Shown piece by piece: positions 26,183 through 34,168 of a stretch of DNA of 64,000 bases; position 1 is the first letter of the stretch; each line of letters starts with the position of its first letter. The position numbers and the translations under genes are program-made. The notes below the pieces were generated by a model. It worked only from the letters and a program-made list of their open reading frames with translations. It had not been told where the DNA came from and searched no databases. Source of the DNA: Rhizomicrobium sp. (GTDB lineage Bacteria; Pseudomonadota; Alphaproteobacteria; Micropepsales; Micropepsaceae); the NCBI GenBank assembly GCA_025451875.1, contig JANWJQ010000164.1:1-64000 (forward strand). Direction: 5' to 3'.

Positions 26183-27679
26183 TCAGCGCGCAAGCTGCAA
26201 TCGCACAACAACTTCAAGTCCGCGGTCCGGACGATTGCGTACAGCAACCGTTCCGCCAAGCGCTTCGATGTTGCGCTTGACGATCCACAAACCGAGACCT
26301 TGATGCTGATGCGTCGAGCCTGGCGTATCGCGAAAACTCGCGGCGCGATCGAAGATTTGCGGTAGAAGTTCCGGTGCAACGCCCGGTCCGCGATCCATCA
26401 CGGTGAAACATGCGTCGCCACCGTCCGGCGCAAGCCGCACTTCGATGACACCATTTTCCGGCGTAAAACTTGCTGCATTTTCGAGCAGATTCTCGATCAC
26501 CGGTTCCATCAGCTCGTCGCTGGCAAGCGCAACGACACCACTATCCACCGCCATGACAAGATGCTTTCCCTGCGCGGCGAGAATGTTCTCGTAGGCCGGC
26601 AGGCTCGTACGCAGCAAAACGGAGAGATCGGTCGGGCCGCGTGCCGGAAAGATAAGATCGGCGGCGGCGTTTTCCAGATCGCGATAGGCGTTGACCATCG
26701 CGTCCAGTCGCATCACAGCGCGCTCAATAAGCTGGATGCTACGGTGGGCAACGGTGTCCGCCGGTGACACGGCGCGTTTCAGAGGCTCCACCGATTGCGC
26801 GATGACCGCCAGCGGCGTCTTCAACGCATGGCCATTCTCTTCCGCCGCCTCGCGAATGCGGTTCTGCGAGGCGATGAGTGCGTTCACGAGCGAATCGAAA
26901 TCTTCCGTCACCCGCGTCAGTTCGGGAATGGTGTTGAGCTGGCGAAACGAAATCTGCGCATCTTCGTGCAGGCGTATCCGGCGCGCCGCGAGCCGGAATC
27001 GCTCCACGTTCCGCCACATGTGGAAGAACACCCAAACCAGAAGGATGGTGCTGAGAAGATAGATGGTTGCCGCGATCCGCAGAACCGGCGTCTTCCAGAA
27101 CGATGAGCCTACCGGCCATGAGGTGAGGCTTGCGGCATTCTCCGAGCTGATGACCACCCAGCAATTGCCATCGACGTGAACGGGCGTCATGGCGGTCAGC
27201 ACCTCCTGCGTGCCTTCCGGATTGACGAAGCGCTTACCCAGATTGGTCGTGCCATCGCAGGTTGGCGCGAGTAGCGTGAAGATGCCGGAGCGGATCAGCT
27301 GGGCGCGTTCGCGCTCGAGATATTCCTTGGGAAAGACCGGCGTGGACGCCACATAGATGAAGCCATCAGGGGGCGAACCTGCCAGCCGCATGAGCACCTT
27401 GATACGGGTATGCCTGCCGGCGGCGCGCGTCATGGCGTCCTGCAGCAGATGTGCGGGTTCCACACTGAAACGCTCGAGGCGCGGCGTCAGCAGAGCGGCC
27501 GTCACGCGGTTGGTCTGATCCACCGCGTTGGAAAGAAGCCGCTCCTGTTCCTGCTCGGCGCGGCTGAACTGCCAATACAAGATCAGCGGCACCGACAGCA
27601 GGATCAGCGCCAGAAGCGAAAGTTTGACGGAAAAGGAATGAACAAGGTTCGACAGCGCGCGCTTATTGCTCGCTTCCAT
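26183..27679 (-). CDS. ChvG-like sensor histidine kinase
   Basis: A 498-residue inner-membrane kinase. From ATG 27679 it has TM1 at about 17-37, a periplasmic domain of about 175 residues, TM2 near 212-232, a HAMP-like linker, a HisKA box with NGHALKTPLAVIAQ (His about 284) and a HATPase with ENLLENAASFTPENG (N-box), VMDRGPGV (G1) and GLGLWIVKRNIEALGG (G2). Its partner regulator gene ends 17 bp inside this gene, so the pair is co-translated. In rhizobia the related ChvG(ExoS)/ChvI pair controls exopolysaccharide and envelope genes; its position directly upstream of the EPS operon supports a similar role here. The signal sensed is unknown. Confidence 0.87.
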   Translation of the reverse strand: MEASNKRALSNLVHSFSVKLSLLALILLSVPLILYWQFSRAEQEQERLLSNAVDQTNRVTAALLTPRLERFSVEPAHLLQDAMTRAAGRHTRIKVLMRLAGSPPDGFIYVASTPVFPKEYLERERAQLIRSGIFTLLAPTCDGTTNLGKRFVNPEGTQEVLTAMTPVHVDGNCWVVISSENAASLTSWPVGSSFWKTPVLRIAATIYLLSTILLVWVFFHMWRNVERFRLAARRIRLHEDAQISFRQLNTIPELTRVTEDFDSLVNALIASQNRIREAAEENGHALKTPLAVIAQSVEPLKRAVSPADTVAHRSIQLIERAVMRLDAMVNAYRDLENAAADLIFPARGPTDLSVLLRTSLPAYENILAAQGKHLVMAVDSGVVALASDELMEPVIENLLENAASFTPENGVIEVRLAPDGGDACFTVMDRGPGVAPELLPQIFDRAASFRDTPGSTHQHQGLGLWIVKRNIEALGGTVAVRNRPDRGLEVVVRLQLAR

Positions 27680-28418
27680 CCCGCCACCTGTATCCAAAAC
27701 CGGGATAGTTATTGATGGTGGAGAATACCGGGTCCACCTCGCGAAACTTCTGCCGGATACGTTTGACGAAGGCGCGAACATTGGTGCGGAAGCCGACCTC
27801 GCCCTCGCCGGCCATGAAACCTTCGCCATGCACGATGTCGTAGATCTCGCGATAACTCACGTCGCGGCTGGCATTCTCTGCGAGATAGGCCACGATGTTG
27901 AACTCGGTGAGAGTGAGGTTCACGTTCTTCTGCTTCCACTGAGCGCGGCGGGAATCATAGCGCAACGTCAATCTACCGCTGGCGAAGATGTCCGCACTAC
28001 CCGATTGAGGTTCCACGACACTGCGGCTCTTCTCACCACTGAGAATAAGCTCGATGCGCCGCAACAGAATCGCAAAGCTGCGGGACTTTTCGATGAAATC
28101 CACCGCTCCGCCCAGCAATCCGGCCTCTTCATAGATTTGGTCGCTCAGCATGGTGAGAAAAATGATCGGGATATCGATGTTTTGCGCCCGCAGCCGCTGC
28201 ATCACCTCAATGCCGGTGATGCCGGGCATCTTCCAGTCGAGCAGCAGCAAATCTGCGTCGCTGTTCTCCGACAGATAGCCCACCGCGGCCTCTCCGCCCA
28301 AAAAAGGATTGGCATGATAGCCCGCGTTGGAAAGGTTCGTACTCACCGACTCCAGGAACAGGGCGTCATCATCGACAACCATGACGTGGCCGCGTGTGGA
28401 AGTGGGATTAGTCTGCAT
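27663..28418 (-). CDS. ChvI-like response regulator (OmpR family)
   Basis: A 251-residue DNA-binding response regulator. The receiver domain has the acidic pair VVDDDA (about 14-19), phosphoacceptor Asp61 (LLLLDWKMPG), Thr89 and Lys111 (GAVDFIEKSRSFAILLRRIEL). This EKSRSFAILLRRIEL element and the winged-helix segment YREIYDIVHGEGFMAGEGEVG then FRTNVRAFVKRIRQKFREVDP are hallmarks of the ChvI branch. It is the second gene of a lipoprotein-regulator-kinase operon, with 11-bp overlap upstream and 17-bp overlap downstream. A repeated motif in front of this operon and the EPS operons is a candidate binding site. Confidence 0.9.
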   Translation of the reverse strand: MQTNPTSTRGHVMVVDDDALFLESVSTNLSNAGYHANPFLGGEAAVGYLSENSDADLLLLDWKMPGITGIEVMQRLRAQNIDIPIIFLTMLSDQIYEEAGLLGGAVDFIEKSRSFAILLRRIELILSGEKSRSVVEPQSGSADIFASGRLTLRYDSRRAQWKQKNVNLTLTEFNIVAYLAENASRDVSYREIYDIVHGEGFMAGEGEVGFRTNVRAFVKRIRQKFREVDPVFSTINNYPGFGYRWRDGSEQ

Positions 28419-28941
28419 TGTTCCTCGCTGTCAGGATTTTGCGCACGCAGGTGTCGGAGCTGTCGATTGACTCGCCGCCGTCCTTCGCGCTGCCGTATTT
28501 CAAAGCGCGGAAAGATGTCGAATTCACGTTCGGGTAGAAGAAAATACTGAACGAGCATCCGGGCGCCGCATAGATCCATTTGCGCGACAGGGCACTGTTC
28601 TCCATGCGCGCGGGCGCACCCAACCGTTTCTGCACACCGTCGGGATCGAGGCCCAGAAGACTTTGTGGATCGATCGAAGCAACTGTTATCGGGGCGTCGA
28701 GATCGGCCGCGTGCATATCGCGCGGCGGTGATCTTTTCGGCTTAACCGCGACTGTGTGCTGTTGCGGGACGACACGCACGAGCGCGGAGACCCCGCCCGG
28801 CGGCGGTGCCACAGATGGTGGGCGGTTGCTCATGCCTATGCAGCCGCTGAGCGACGCCAAAGCGAACACGGCAAGAATGGTCAGATCGAGCGACCGGGCG
28901 TTGCGCTGTTTCAACGATAAACCAGATGTTCGGTTGCACAT
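28408..28941 (-). CDS. Small outer-membrane-type lipoprotein co-transcribed with the ChvI/ChvG-like pair
   Basis: A 177-residue lipoprotein. From ATG 28941 the signal peptide (LDLTILAVFALASLSGC) has a lipobox LSGC with Cys about 34. A proline-rich linker follows, then a compact domain SLLGLDPDGVQKRLGAPARMENSALSRKWIYAAPGCSFSIFF (quoted across about residues 93-134) that resembles the SmpA/BamE-type fold (helix, then a GxPxxxxxxxxxxWxY strand). Similar proteins of unknown function occur in many alphaproteobacteria. It overlaps the regulator gene by 11 bp, so it may report envelope state to the ChvG-like kinase; that is inference from position. Confidence 0.75.
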   Translation of the reverse strand: MCNRTSGLSLKQRNARSLDLTILAVFALASLSGCIGMSNRPPSVAPPPGGVSALVRVVPQQHTVAVKPKRSPPRDMHAADLDAPITVASIDPQSLLGLDPDGVQKRLGAPARMENSALSRKWIYAAPGCSFSIFFYPNVNSTSFRALKYGSAKDGGESIDSSDTCVRKILTARNNAD

Positions 28942-29110
28942 GTGCGCCGCTCCACTCGGACATCGAATGCTCCCTCTCTGGAAGCGATGCATTCACCGGC
29001 TGGCTGCGTCGCGTTTTTGTTCGCACAATACTACAGGGCTAAAAAGTCCGTAATGCGTTGTTCGAGAAATGCCACAACTCAAATTTTGTTCCAAGTCTCT
29101 AGGCACCTTA

Positions 29111-29142
29111 TTTTCCCAACAAGTGGCGGAAATGTGGGAAAA
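29111..29142. promoter_or_regulatory. Inverted repeat in the regulator-operon upstream region
   Basis: TTTTCCCA (29111-29118) and TGGGAAAA (29135-29142) form perfect 8-bp arms around a 16-bp spacer, about 170-200 bp upstream of the lipoprotein gene start. Not followed by a T-run in either direction, so an operator is more likely than a terminator. The 590-bp gap 28942-29531 holds no gene I can support; it contains this palindrome, the shared EPS motif, repeat copy B and the kdp leader. Confidence 0.4.
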
Positions 29143-29177
29143 CGCCGGATATTGGATTTCAACGGCAGGGAAACTCT

Positions 29178-29193
29178 GTGACAAAGATGGGAC
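29178..29193. promoter_or_regulatory. Shared EPS-locus motif, copy 3 (upstream of the regulator operon)
   Basis: GTGACAAAGATGGGAC, one mismatch from the copy at 26142-26157 upstream of the EPS operon and in the same orientation relative to the downstream genes. It lies 237 bp before the lipoprotein start. The GAACCTG companion block seen with copies 1 and 2 is absent here. Confidence 0.5.
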
Positions 29194-29255
29194 CAGCCCG
29201 CTGTCTGGAAAATTTGCGCCTCTGGCGGCGAACACTTTCGGTGAGAACGCCCACA

Positions 29256-29405
29256 TGCATCGTCCCCGGATGACGACATTGCATCTTTAATACTTCGGTG
29301 CTTCCCCAAAAAAAGGGGACGCAAGGATGGACACAAGAAGATGCGATCCGAGAATCCCATGATTTCAACCGATATTTTTAGGGCCTAGGGTTCCTCGGCT
29401 CCGCC
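29256..29405 (+). repeat. Diverged direct repeat, copy B (right border of the EPS locus)
   Basis: Counterpart of 5806-5955 in the same orientation, about 70% identical by hand alignment with small indels. Shared blocks include GGATGAC near the left end, TACTTCG, AAGGATGGAC, GATTTCA-CCGAT and TTCCTC/TTCCT-CGGCTCC at the right end. In this copy short frames are broken, and no transposase is present. It lies between the regulator operon and kdp. Confidence 0.6.
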
Positions 29406-29428
29406 AGTTTCTCCATCCAGCTCTTCCG

Positions 29429-29452
29429 GCGGCCGCCTTTTTATACGGCCGC
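29429..29452. promoter_or_regulatory. Inverted repeat in the kdp leader, possible regulator site
   Basis: GCGGCCG (29429-29435) and CGGCCGC (29446-29452) are perfect 7-bp arms around the AT-rich spacer CCTTTTTATA, followed by TATATTTT. It sits about 80 bp before the first kdp-leader frame. The TTTATA core recalls the AT-rich targets of KdpE, but the match is not specific enough to assign it. Confidence 0.35.
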
Positions 29453-29531
29453 TATATTTTCGGTCTTCCCGCGGCTGCTCGAATTCCTACGGGCGCATGA
29501 CGACATTGGCGTTCCCGATAAGGAGAGCGCC

Positions 29532-29615
29532 ATGCTCGATCTCGCATTCATTGTTGCCGGAATCACCTTCTTCGTTGTGAGCGCGGGTTACGCGCTCATC
29601 TGTGAACGGTTGTGA
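29532..29615 (+). CDS. 27-residue membrane peptide upstream of kdpF
   Basis: Frame MLDLAFIVAGITFFVVSAGY continuing ALICERL, preceded by AAGGAGAG at a good distance (29519-29526). It is one hydrophobic helix ending in a Cys-Glu-Arg-Leu tail. It is separated by 10 bp from kdpF and runs in the same direction. Peptides with a similar helix and a C-terminal C-[DE]-R-L end are found before kdp genes in various bacteria, usually unannotated. Function unknown; an accessory subunit or regulatory leader of the Kdp pump is possible. Confidence 0.6.
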   Translation: MLDLAFIVAGITFFVVSAGYALICERL

Positions 29616-29625
29616 GGCGCGCGCC

Positions 29626-29715
29626 ATGACACTGGATTACGCCCTCGGCGCCTTCGTGACGCTCTTCATCCTTGCCTATCTGGTTTACGCGCTGGTTCGC
29701 CCAGAGCGCTTCTAG
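29626..29715 (+). CDS. kdpF: KdpF, small stabilising subunit of the K+-transporting ATPase
   Basis: A 29-residue single-helix peptide (MTLDYALGAFVTLFILAYLV, then YALVRPERF). The C-terminal YLVYALxxPE[RK]F pattern is the KdpF signature, matching the E. coli form with YLVYALINAEAF. KdpF stabilises the KdpABC complex in the inner membrane. Its stop lies 9 bp before the kdpA start. Confidence 0.88.
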   Translation: MTLDYALGAFVTLFILAYLVYALVRPERF

Positions 29716-29724
29716 GATATTCCC

Positions 29725-31452
29725 ATGACATTCAACGGCTGGATTCAGATTGCGCTCTTCTTCGTGATCGTCATCGCACTCACCAAACCCCTCGGCGGTT
29801 ATCTCGCGCGCATCTTCACGGGCGAGCGCACCTTCCTGTCACCCGTGTTGAGGTGGCTGGAACGCGGCATCTATCGCCTCAGCGGCGTCAATCCGAACGA
29901 AGAGCAGAACTGGCTTGGCTATGCGATGGCGATGCTTGCCTTCAGCATCGCAGGCTTCATCGTGCTTTATGCGATCCAGCGTCTGCAGGGTGTGTTGCCG
30001 TTCAATCCGCAGCATCTTCCCGCGGCGAGTCCTGATCTGGCGTTCAACACGTCGGTCAGCTTCATCTCGAACACCAACTGGCAGTCCTACGTTCCCGAAA
30101 CGACAATGAGCTATCTGACCCAGATGATGGGTCTGACGATGCACAATTTCGTTTCCGCTGCGACGGGCATCGCGCTCGCCGTCGCACTGGTGCGCGGCTT
30201 CTCGCGCCGTTCGGCCAAGACGGTCGGAAATTTCTGGGCCGATCTGGTGCGCTGTACGCTTTACGTGCTGCTGCCGATCTCCGTCATCGTCGGCCTGTTC
30301 TTCGTCTGGCAGGGCATGCCGCAGAACCTGCACCCATATGTCGATGCGACGACGTTGGAAGGCATCAAACAGACCATTGCGCAGGGGCCGGTGGCCTCGC
30401 AGGAAGTCATCAAGATGCTGGGCACCAATGGCGGCGGCTTCTTCAACGCCAACTCCGCGCATCCTTATGAGAATCCGAACGCGCTCACCAATCTGCTCCA
30501 GATGATCCTGATCTTCTCCCTCGGCGCGGCGCTGACCAACATGTTCGGCCGCATGGTGGGCGACGAACGCCAGGGCTGGGCGATCTTCGCCGTGATGGGC
30601 CTTCTGTTCCTGGCAGGCACCACCGCCATCTACGCAGCCGAAGCACCCGGCAATCCCGCTTTCGCGGCATTCCACATCGACCAGACCGCGAACGCGCTGC
30701 AGGCCGGTGGCAACATGGAAGGCAAGGAAGTCCGCTTCGGCATCGCCACCTCCGCGTTGTTTGCGAACGTCACGACCGACGCCTCCTGCGGCGCGGTCAA
30801 CACCATGCACGACAGCCTGATGCCGCTCGCGGGCATGATCCCGATCATCAACATCATGCTGGGCGAGATCATCTTCGGCGGCGTGGGTTCCGGCCTTTAC
30901 GGGATGCTGCTGTTCGCCGTGGTCGCGGTGTTCATCGCGGGCCTGATGGTCGGGCGCACGCCGGAATATCTGGGCAAAAAGATTGAAGCCAAGGAGGTGA
31001 AAATGGCGATGCTCGCCATCCTCATCCTCCCGCTATCGATCCTGGGCTTCACGGCGCTCGCCGCCGTCCTGAAAGACGGCCTAGCCGGTCCGCTGAATTC
31101 CGGCCCGCACGGCTATAGTGAGATCCTCTATGCCTACACGTCCGCAACCGGGAACAACGGCAGCGCGTTCGCAGGCCTCACCGCCAACACGTCGTTCTAC
31201 AATTCGACGCTCGGCATCGCGATGCTGGTAGGCCGCTTCCTGATGATCATCCCTATGCTGGCCGTGGCCGGATCATTGGCGGCCAAGAAGATCGTGCCGC
31301 CGTCCGAAGGCACGTTCCCAACCCATGGCGGATTGTTCGTCGGCCTTTTGATCGGCGTCATCCTGATCGTCGGCGGCCTTACGTATTTTCCGGCGCTCTC
31401 GCTCGGCCCAATCGTCGAGCATCTGGCGATGAATGCCGGTCAGCTGTTCTGA
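29725..31452 (+). CDS. kdpA: K+-transporting ATPase subunit A (pore)
   Basis: A 575-residue polytopic protein forming the K+-selective channel of the high-affinity KdpFABC pump. Family segments are evident: [12 protein letters not shown] near the N-terminus, [19 protein letters not shown], the selectivity loop with [20 protein letters not shown] (about residues 231-250), and [15 protein letters not shown] with further SKT superfamily pore loops. About ten membrane helices; length is normal. It belongs to kdpFABCDE in standard order. Confidence 0.97.
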   Translation: MTFNGWIQIALFFVIVIALTKPLGGYLARIFTGERTFLSPVLRWLERGIYRLSGVNPNEEQNWLGYAMAMLAFSIAGFIVLYAIQRLQGVLPFNPQHLPAASPDLAFNTSVSFISNTNWQSYVPETTMSYLTQMMGLTMHNFVSAATGIALAVALVRGFSRRSAKTVGNFWADLVRCTLYVLLPISVIVGLFFVWQGMPQNLHPYVDATTLEGIKQTIAQGPVASQEVIKMLGTNGGGFFNANSAHPYENPNALTNLLQMILIFSLGAALTNMFGRMVGDERQGWAIFAVMGLLFLAGTTAIYAAEAPGNPAFAAFHIDQTANALQAGGNMEGKEVRFGIATSALFANVTTDASCGAVNTMHDSLMPLAGMIPIINIMLGEIIFGGVGSGLYGMLLFAVVAVFIAGLMVGRTPEYLGKKIEAKEVKMAMLAILILPLSILGFTALAAVLKDGLAGPLNSGPHGYSEILYAYTSATGNNGSAFAGLTANTSFYNSTLGIAMLVGRFLMIIPMLAVAGSLAAKKIVPPSEGTFPTHGGLFVGLLIGVILIVGGLTYFPALSLGPIVEHLAMNAGQLF

Positions 31453-31465
31453 GAAAGCAAACATC

Positions 31466-33568
31466 ATGAGCAAGACACGCAGCAGAGCGTCCATCGCGGA
31501 CAGCGCGATCCTTCTTCCCGCCATCTGGGGAGCTTTCACGAAGCTCAATCCCCGTGCGATGGCGCGCAATCCGGTGATGTTCGTGGTGGAGATCGTGGCC
31601 ACGCTGACCACGATCCTCTTCATCCGCGATCTGGTCGCCCACACGGGCGATCATCTGTTCTCGTTCCAGATCAATCTGTGGCTCTGGTTCACCGTCTTGT
31701 TTGCCAATTTCGCCGAAGCTGTCGCGGAAGGCCGCGGCAAGGCGCAGGCGGAAAGCCTGCGTAAGACCAAGATCGATCTCGATGCGAAGCTTCTGGCCGA
31801 TCAGCAGATGAAAGTGTGGCGCAAGGTTCCGGCGACGCAGTTGGAACGCGGCAATCTGGTGTTGGTGGAAGCGGGTGAGCTAATCCCGTCGGATGGCGAT
31901 ATCGTGGAGGGCGTCGCGTCGGTCGATGAATCCGCGATCACAGGTGAAAGCGCGCCGGTCATCCGTGAAAGCGGAGGTGACCGTTCGGCGGTAACCGGTG
32001 GCACGCGCGTCCTTTCCGACTGGATCGTGGTGAAGATCACTGCCACCAAGGGTAACACCTTTCTCGACCGCATGATTGCGTTGGTCGAAGGCGCGGAGCG
32101 GCAGAAGACGCCCAACGAAATCGCGCTCAACATCCTCCTCGCAGGCATGACGATCATCTTCGTCTTCGCCGTGGCGACAATCCCAAGCTTTGCACACTAC
32201 GCAGGCGGCACTTTGTCGGTGCTGGTGCTGGTCGCACTGTTTGTTACGCTCATTCCCACCACCATCGGCGCATTGCTCTCCGCGATCGGAATCGCCGGCA
32301 TGGACCGGTTGGTGCGCTTTAATGTGCTCGCCATGTCCGGCCGCGCGGTGGAAGCGGCGGGTGACGTGGATACGCTGCTGCTCGACAAGACCGGCACGAT
32401 TACGCTGGGCAATCGCCAGGCCTCCGAATTCCTTCCGCTGCCGGGTGTCAATGAACACGATCTGGCGGAAGCGGCGCAGCTTTCCTCACTCTCCGATGAA
32501 ACGCCGGAAGGCCGCTCCATCGTCGTGCTGGCGAAGGAGAAGTATGGATTGCGTGGCCGCGAAATGAGTACCACGCACGCGACGTTCGTGCCCTTTACAG
32601 CCCAGACGCGCATCAGCGGCATTGACATTGACGGCTCCTCGATTCGCAAGGGCGCGGTGGATGCGGTGCTGGGTCATGTGCGGGCCGCCAAAGGTTTCTC
32701 CGGTGCCGGCGGCGACGCTGCCGCAGCGGCTGTTGAAACACTGGGCGCGGACACCGCGCACAGCTTCCTCAACATCGCCGAACGCATCGCCAAATCCGGC
32801 GGCACGCCGCTGGCAGTGGCGCGAGATGGCAAACTGCTCGGCGTCATTCACCTGAAGGACATCGTGAAAGGCGGCATTCGCGAACGCTTCGCGAGTCTGC
32901 GCAAGATGGGCATCCGCACGGTGATGATTACCGGGGACAATCCGCTCACCGCCGCTGCCATCGCTGCCGAATCCGGCGTGGACGATTTCCTGGCGCAGGC
33001 GACGCCGGAAATGAAACTGAAGCTGATGCGCGAGGAACAGGCGAAGGGCAAGCTCGTTGCCATGTGCGGCGATGGCACCAATGACGCGCCCGCGTTGGCG
33101 CAGGCGGATGTCGGCGTCGCCATGAACACCGGCACCATGGCGGCGCGCGAAGCGGGCAACATGGTGGATCTGGACAGCGACCCTACCAAGCTCATCGAGA
33201 TCGTGGAGATCGGCAAGCAGCTTCTGATGACGCGCGGCGCGCTGACAACCTTCTCCATTGCCAACGACGTCGCCAAATATTTCGCGATCCTGCCGGCGAT
33301 GTTCGTGGCCTTCTATCCGCAGCTTCAGACGCTCAACATCATGGCCTTGCATTCGCCGCAGAGCGCGATCTTGTCGGCGATCATCTTCAACGCCCTCATC
33401 ATCGTGGCGCTGATCCCGCTGGCGCTGCAGGGCGTGAAATACCGGCCCGTCGGCGCGGCCAGCGTGCTGCGCCGAAATCTTCTGGTTTACGGCCTTGGCG
33501 GCATCCTCGTTCCGTTCGTCGGCATCAAGCTGATCGACATGTTCGTCACCGCCGTTGGCCTCGTTTAA
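31466..33568 (+). CDS. kdpB: K+-transporting P-type ATPase subunit B
   Basis: A 700-residue P-type ATPase that powers K+ uptake by KdpA. ATG 31466 is chosen over an upstream in-frame start that overlaps kdpA. It shows the TGES actuator motif (AITGESAPV), the phosphorylation site [13 protein letters not shown] (Asp about 307), the nucleotide-binding region, [11 protein letters not shown] and the hinge [23 protein letters not shown], ending with membrane helices. Length and motif order are complete. Confidence 0.97.
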   Translation: MSKTRSRASIADSAILLPAIWGAFTKLNPRAMARNPVMFVVEIVATLTTILFIRDLVAHTGDHLFSFQINLWLWFTVLFANFAEAVAEGRGKAQAESLRKTKIDLDAKLLADQQMKVWRKVPATQLERGNLVLVEAGELIPSDGDIVEGVASVDESAITGESAPVIRESGGDRSAVTGGTRVLSDWIVVKITATKGNTFLDRMIALVEGAERQKTPNEIALNILLAGMTIIFVFAVATIPSFAHYAGGTLSVLVLVALFVTLIPTTIGALLSAIGIAGMDRLVRFNVLAMSGRAVEAAGDVDTLLLDKTGTITLGNRQASEFLPLPGVNEHDLAEAAQLSSLSDETPEGRSIVVLAKEKYGLRGREMSTTHATFVPFTAQTRISGIDIDGSSIRKGAVDAVLGHVRAAKGFSGAGGDAAAAAVETLGADTAHSFLNIAERIAKSGGTPLAVARDGKLLGVIHLKDIVKGGIRERFASLRKMGIRTVMITGDNPLTAAAIAAESGVDDFLAQATPEMKLKLMREEQAKGKLVAMCGDGTNDAPALAQADVGVAMNTGTMAAREAGNMVDLDSDPTKLIEIVEIGKQLLMTRGALTTFSIANDVAKYFAILPAMFVAFYPQLQTLNIMALHSPQSAILSAIIFNALIIVALIPLALQGVKYRPVGAASVLRRNLLVYGLGGILVPFVGIKLIDMFVTAVGLV

Positions 33569-33579
33569 GGAGAACACAC

Positions 33580-34149
33580 ATGGTTCGCCAGATCCGTCCC
33601 GCCATCATGATGATCGTGCTGCTCACGATCGTGACCGGCCTCATCTATCCGCTCGGCATGACCGGCATTTCGCAACTCCTCTTTCCGCACCAAGCGAATG
33701 GCAGCCTGATCGAGCAGAACGGCAAAGTGATCGGCTCCGAATTGATCGGGCAGAACTTCGCCAGCCCCAGATATTTCCACGGCCGTCCCTCTGCCGGGGG
33801 CAATGGCTATGACGCCGCCAATTCCTCCGGCTCCAATTTCGGCCCTACCTCGAAGAAGCTGATCGACCGCGTGAAGGCCGACACCGCGAAACTGCATGCC
33901 GAGAACCCGAACGCGCCGGTGCCCGTCGATCTGGTCACGAGCTCGGCCAGCGGTCTCGATCCCGACATCACCCCCGCTGCCGCCTATTTCCAGGTGCCGC
34001 GCGTGGCAAAGGCGCGCGGGCTTTCCGAGGCCGCCTTGCACAAGCTGGTAAACGACAACATTCAGGATCGCCTTCTGGGCATTATCGGCGAACCGCACGT
34101 GAATGTACTGAAGCTGAACATGGCGCTGGACGGCATGCAGCGCGGCTAG
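33580..34149 (+). CDS. kdpC: K+-transporting ATPase subunit C
   Basis: A 189-residue protein with one N-terminal membrane helix ([20 protein letters not shown]) and a periplasmic domain with the family motifs [21 protein letters not shown] (about 66-86), [14 protein letters not shown] and [11 protein letters not shown] at the end. KdpC assists assembly and K+ affinity of the pump. An AAGGAG ribosome site lies before the start, which is 11 bp after kdpB. Confidence 0.95.
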   Translation: MVRQIRPAIMMIVLLTIVTGLIYPLGMTGISQLLFPHQANGSLIEQNGKVIGSELIGQNFASPRYFHGRPSAGGNGYDAANSSGSNFGPTSKKLIDRVKADTAKLHAENPNAPVPVDLVTSSASGLDPDITPAAAYFQVPRVAKARGLSEAALHKLVNDNIQDRLLGIIGEPHVNVLKLNMALDGMQRG

Positions 34150-34168
34150 GTCTGCGCTAATATAAGAA

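Noticed and set aside
29069-29290. A 73-codon plus-strand open frame between the regulator operon and kdp
   Set aside because: Spans the palindrome, the shared motif and part of repeat copy B; no domain, signal or ribosome site.
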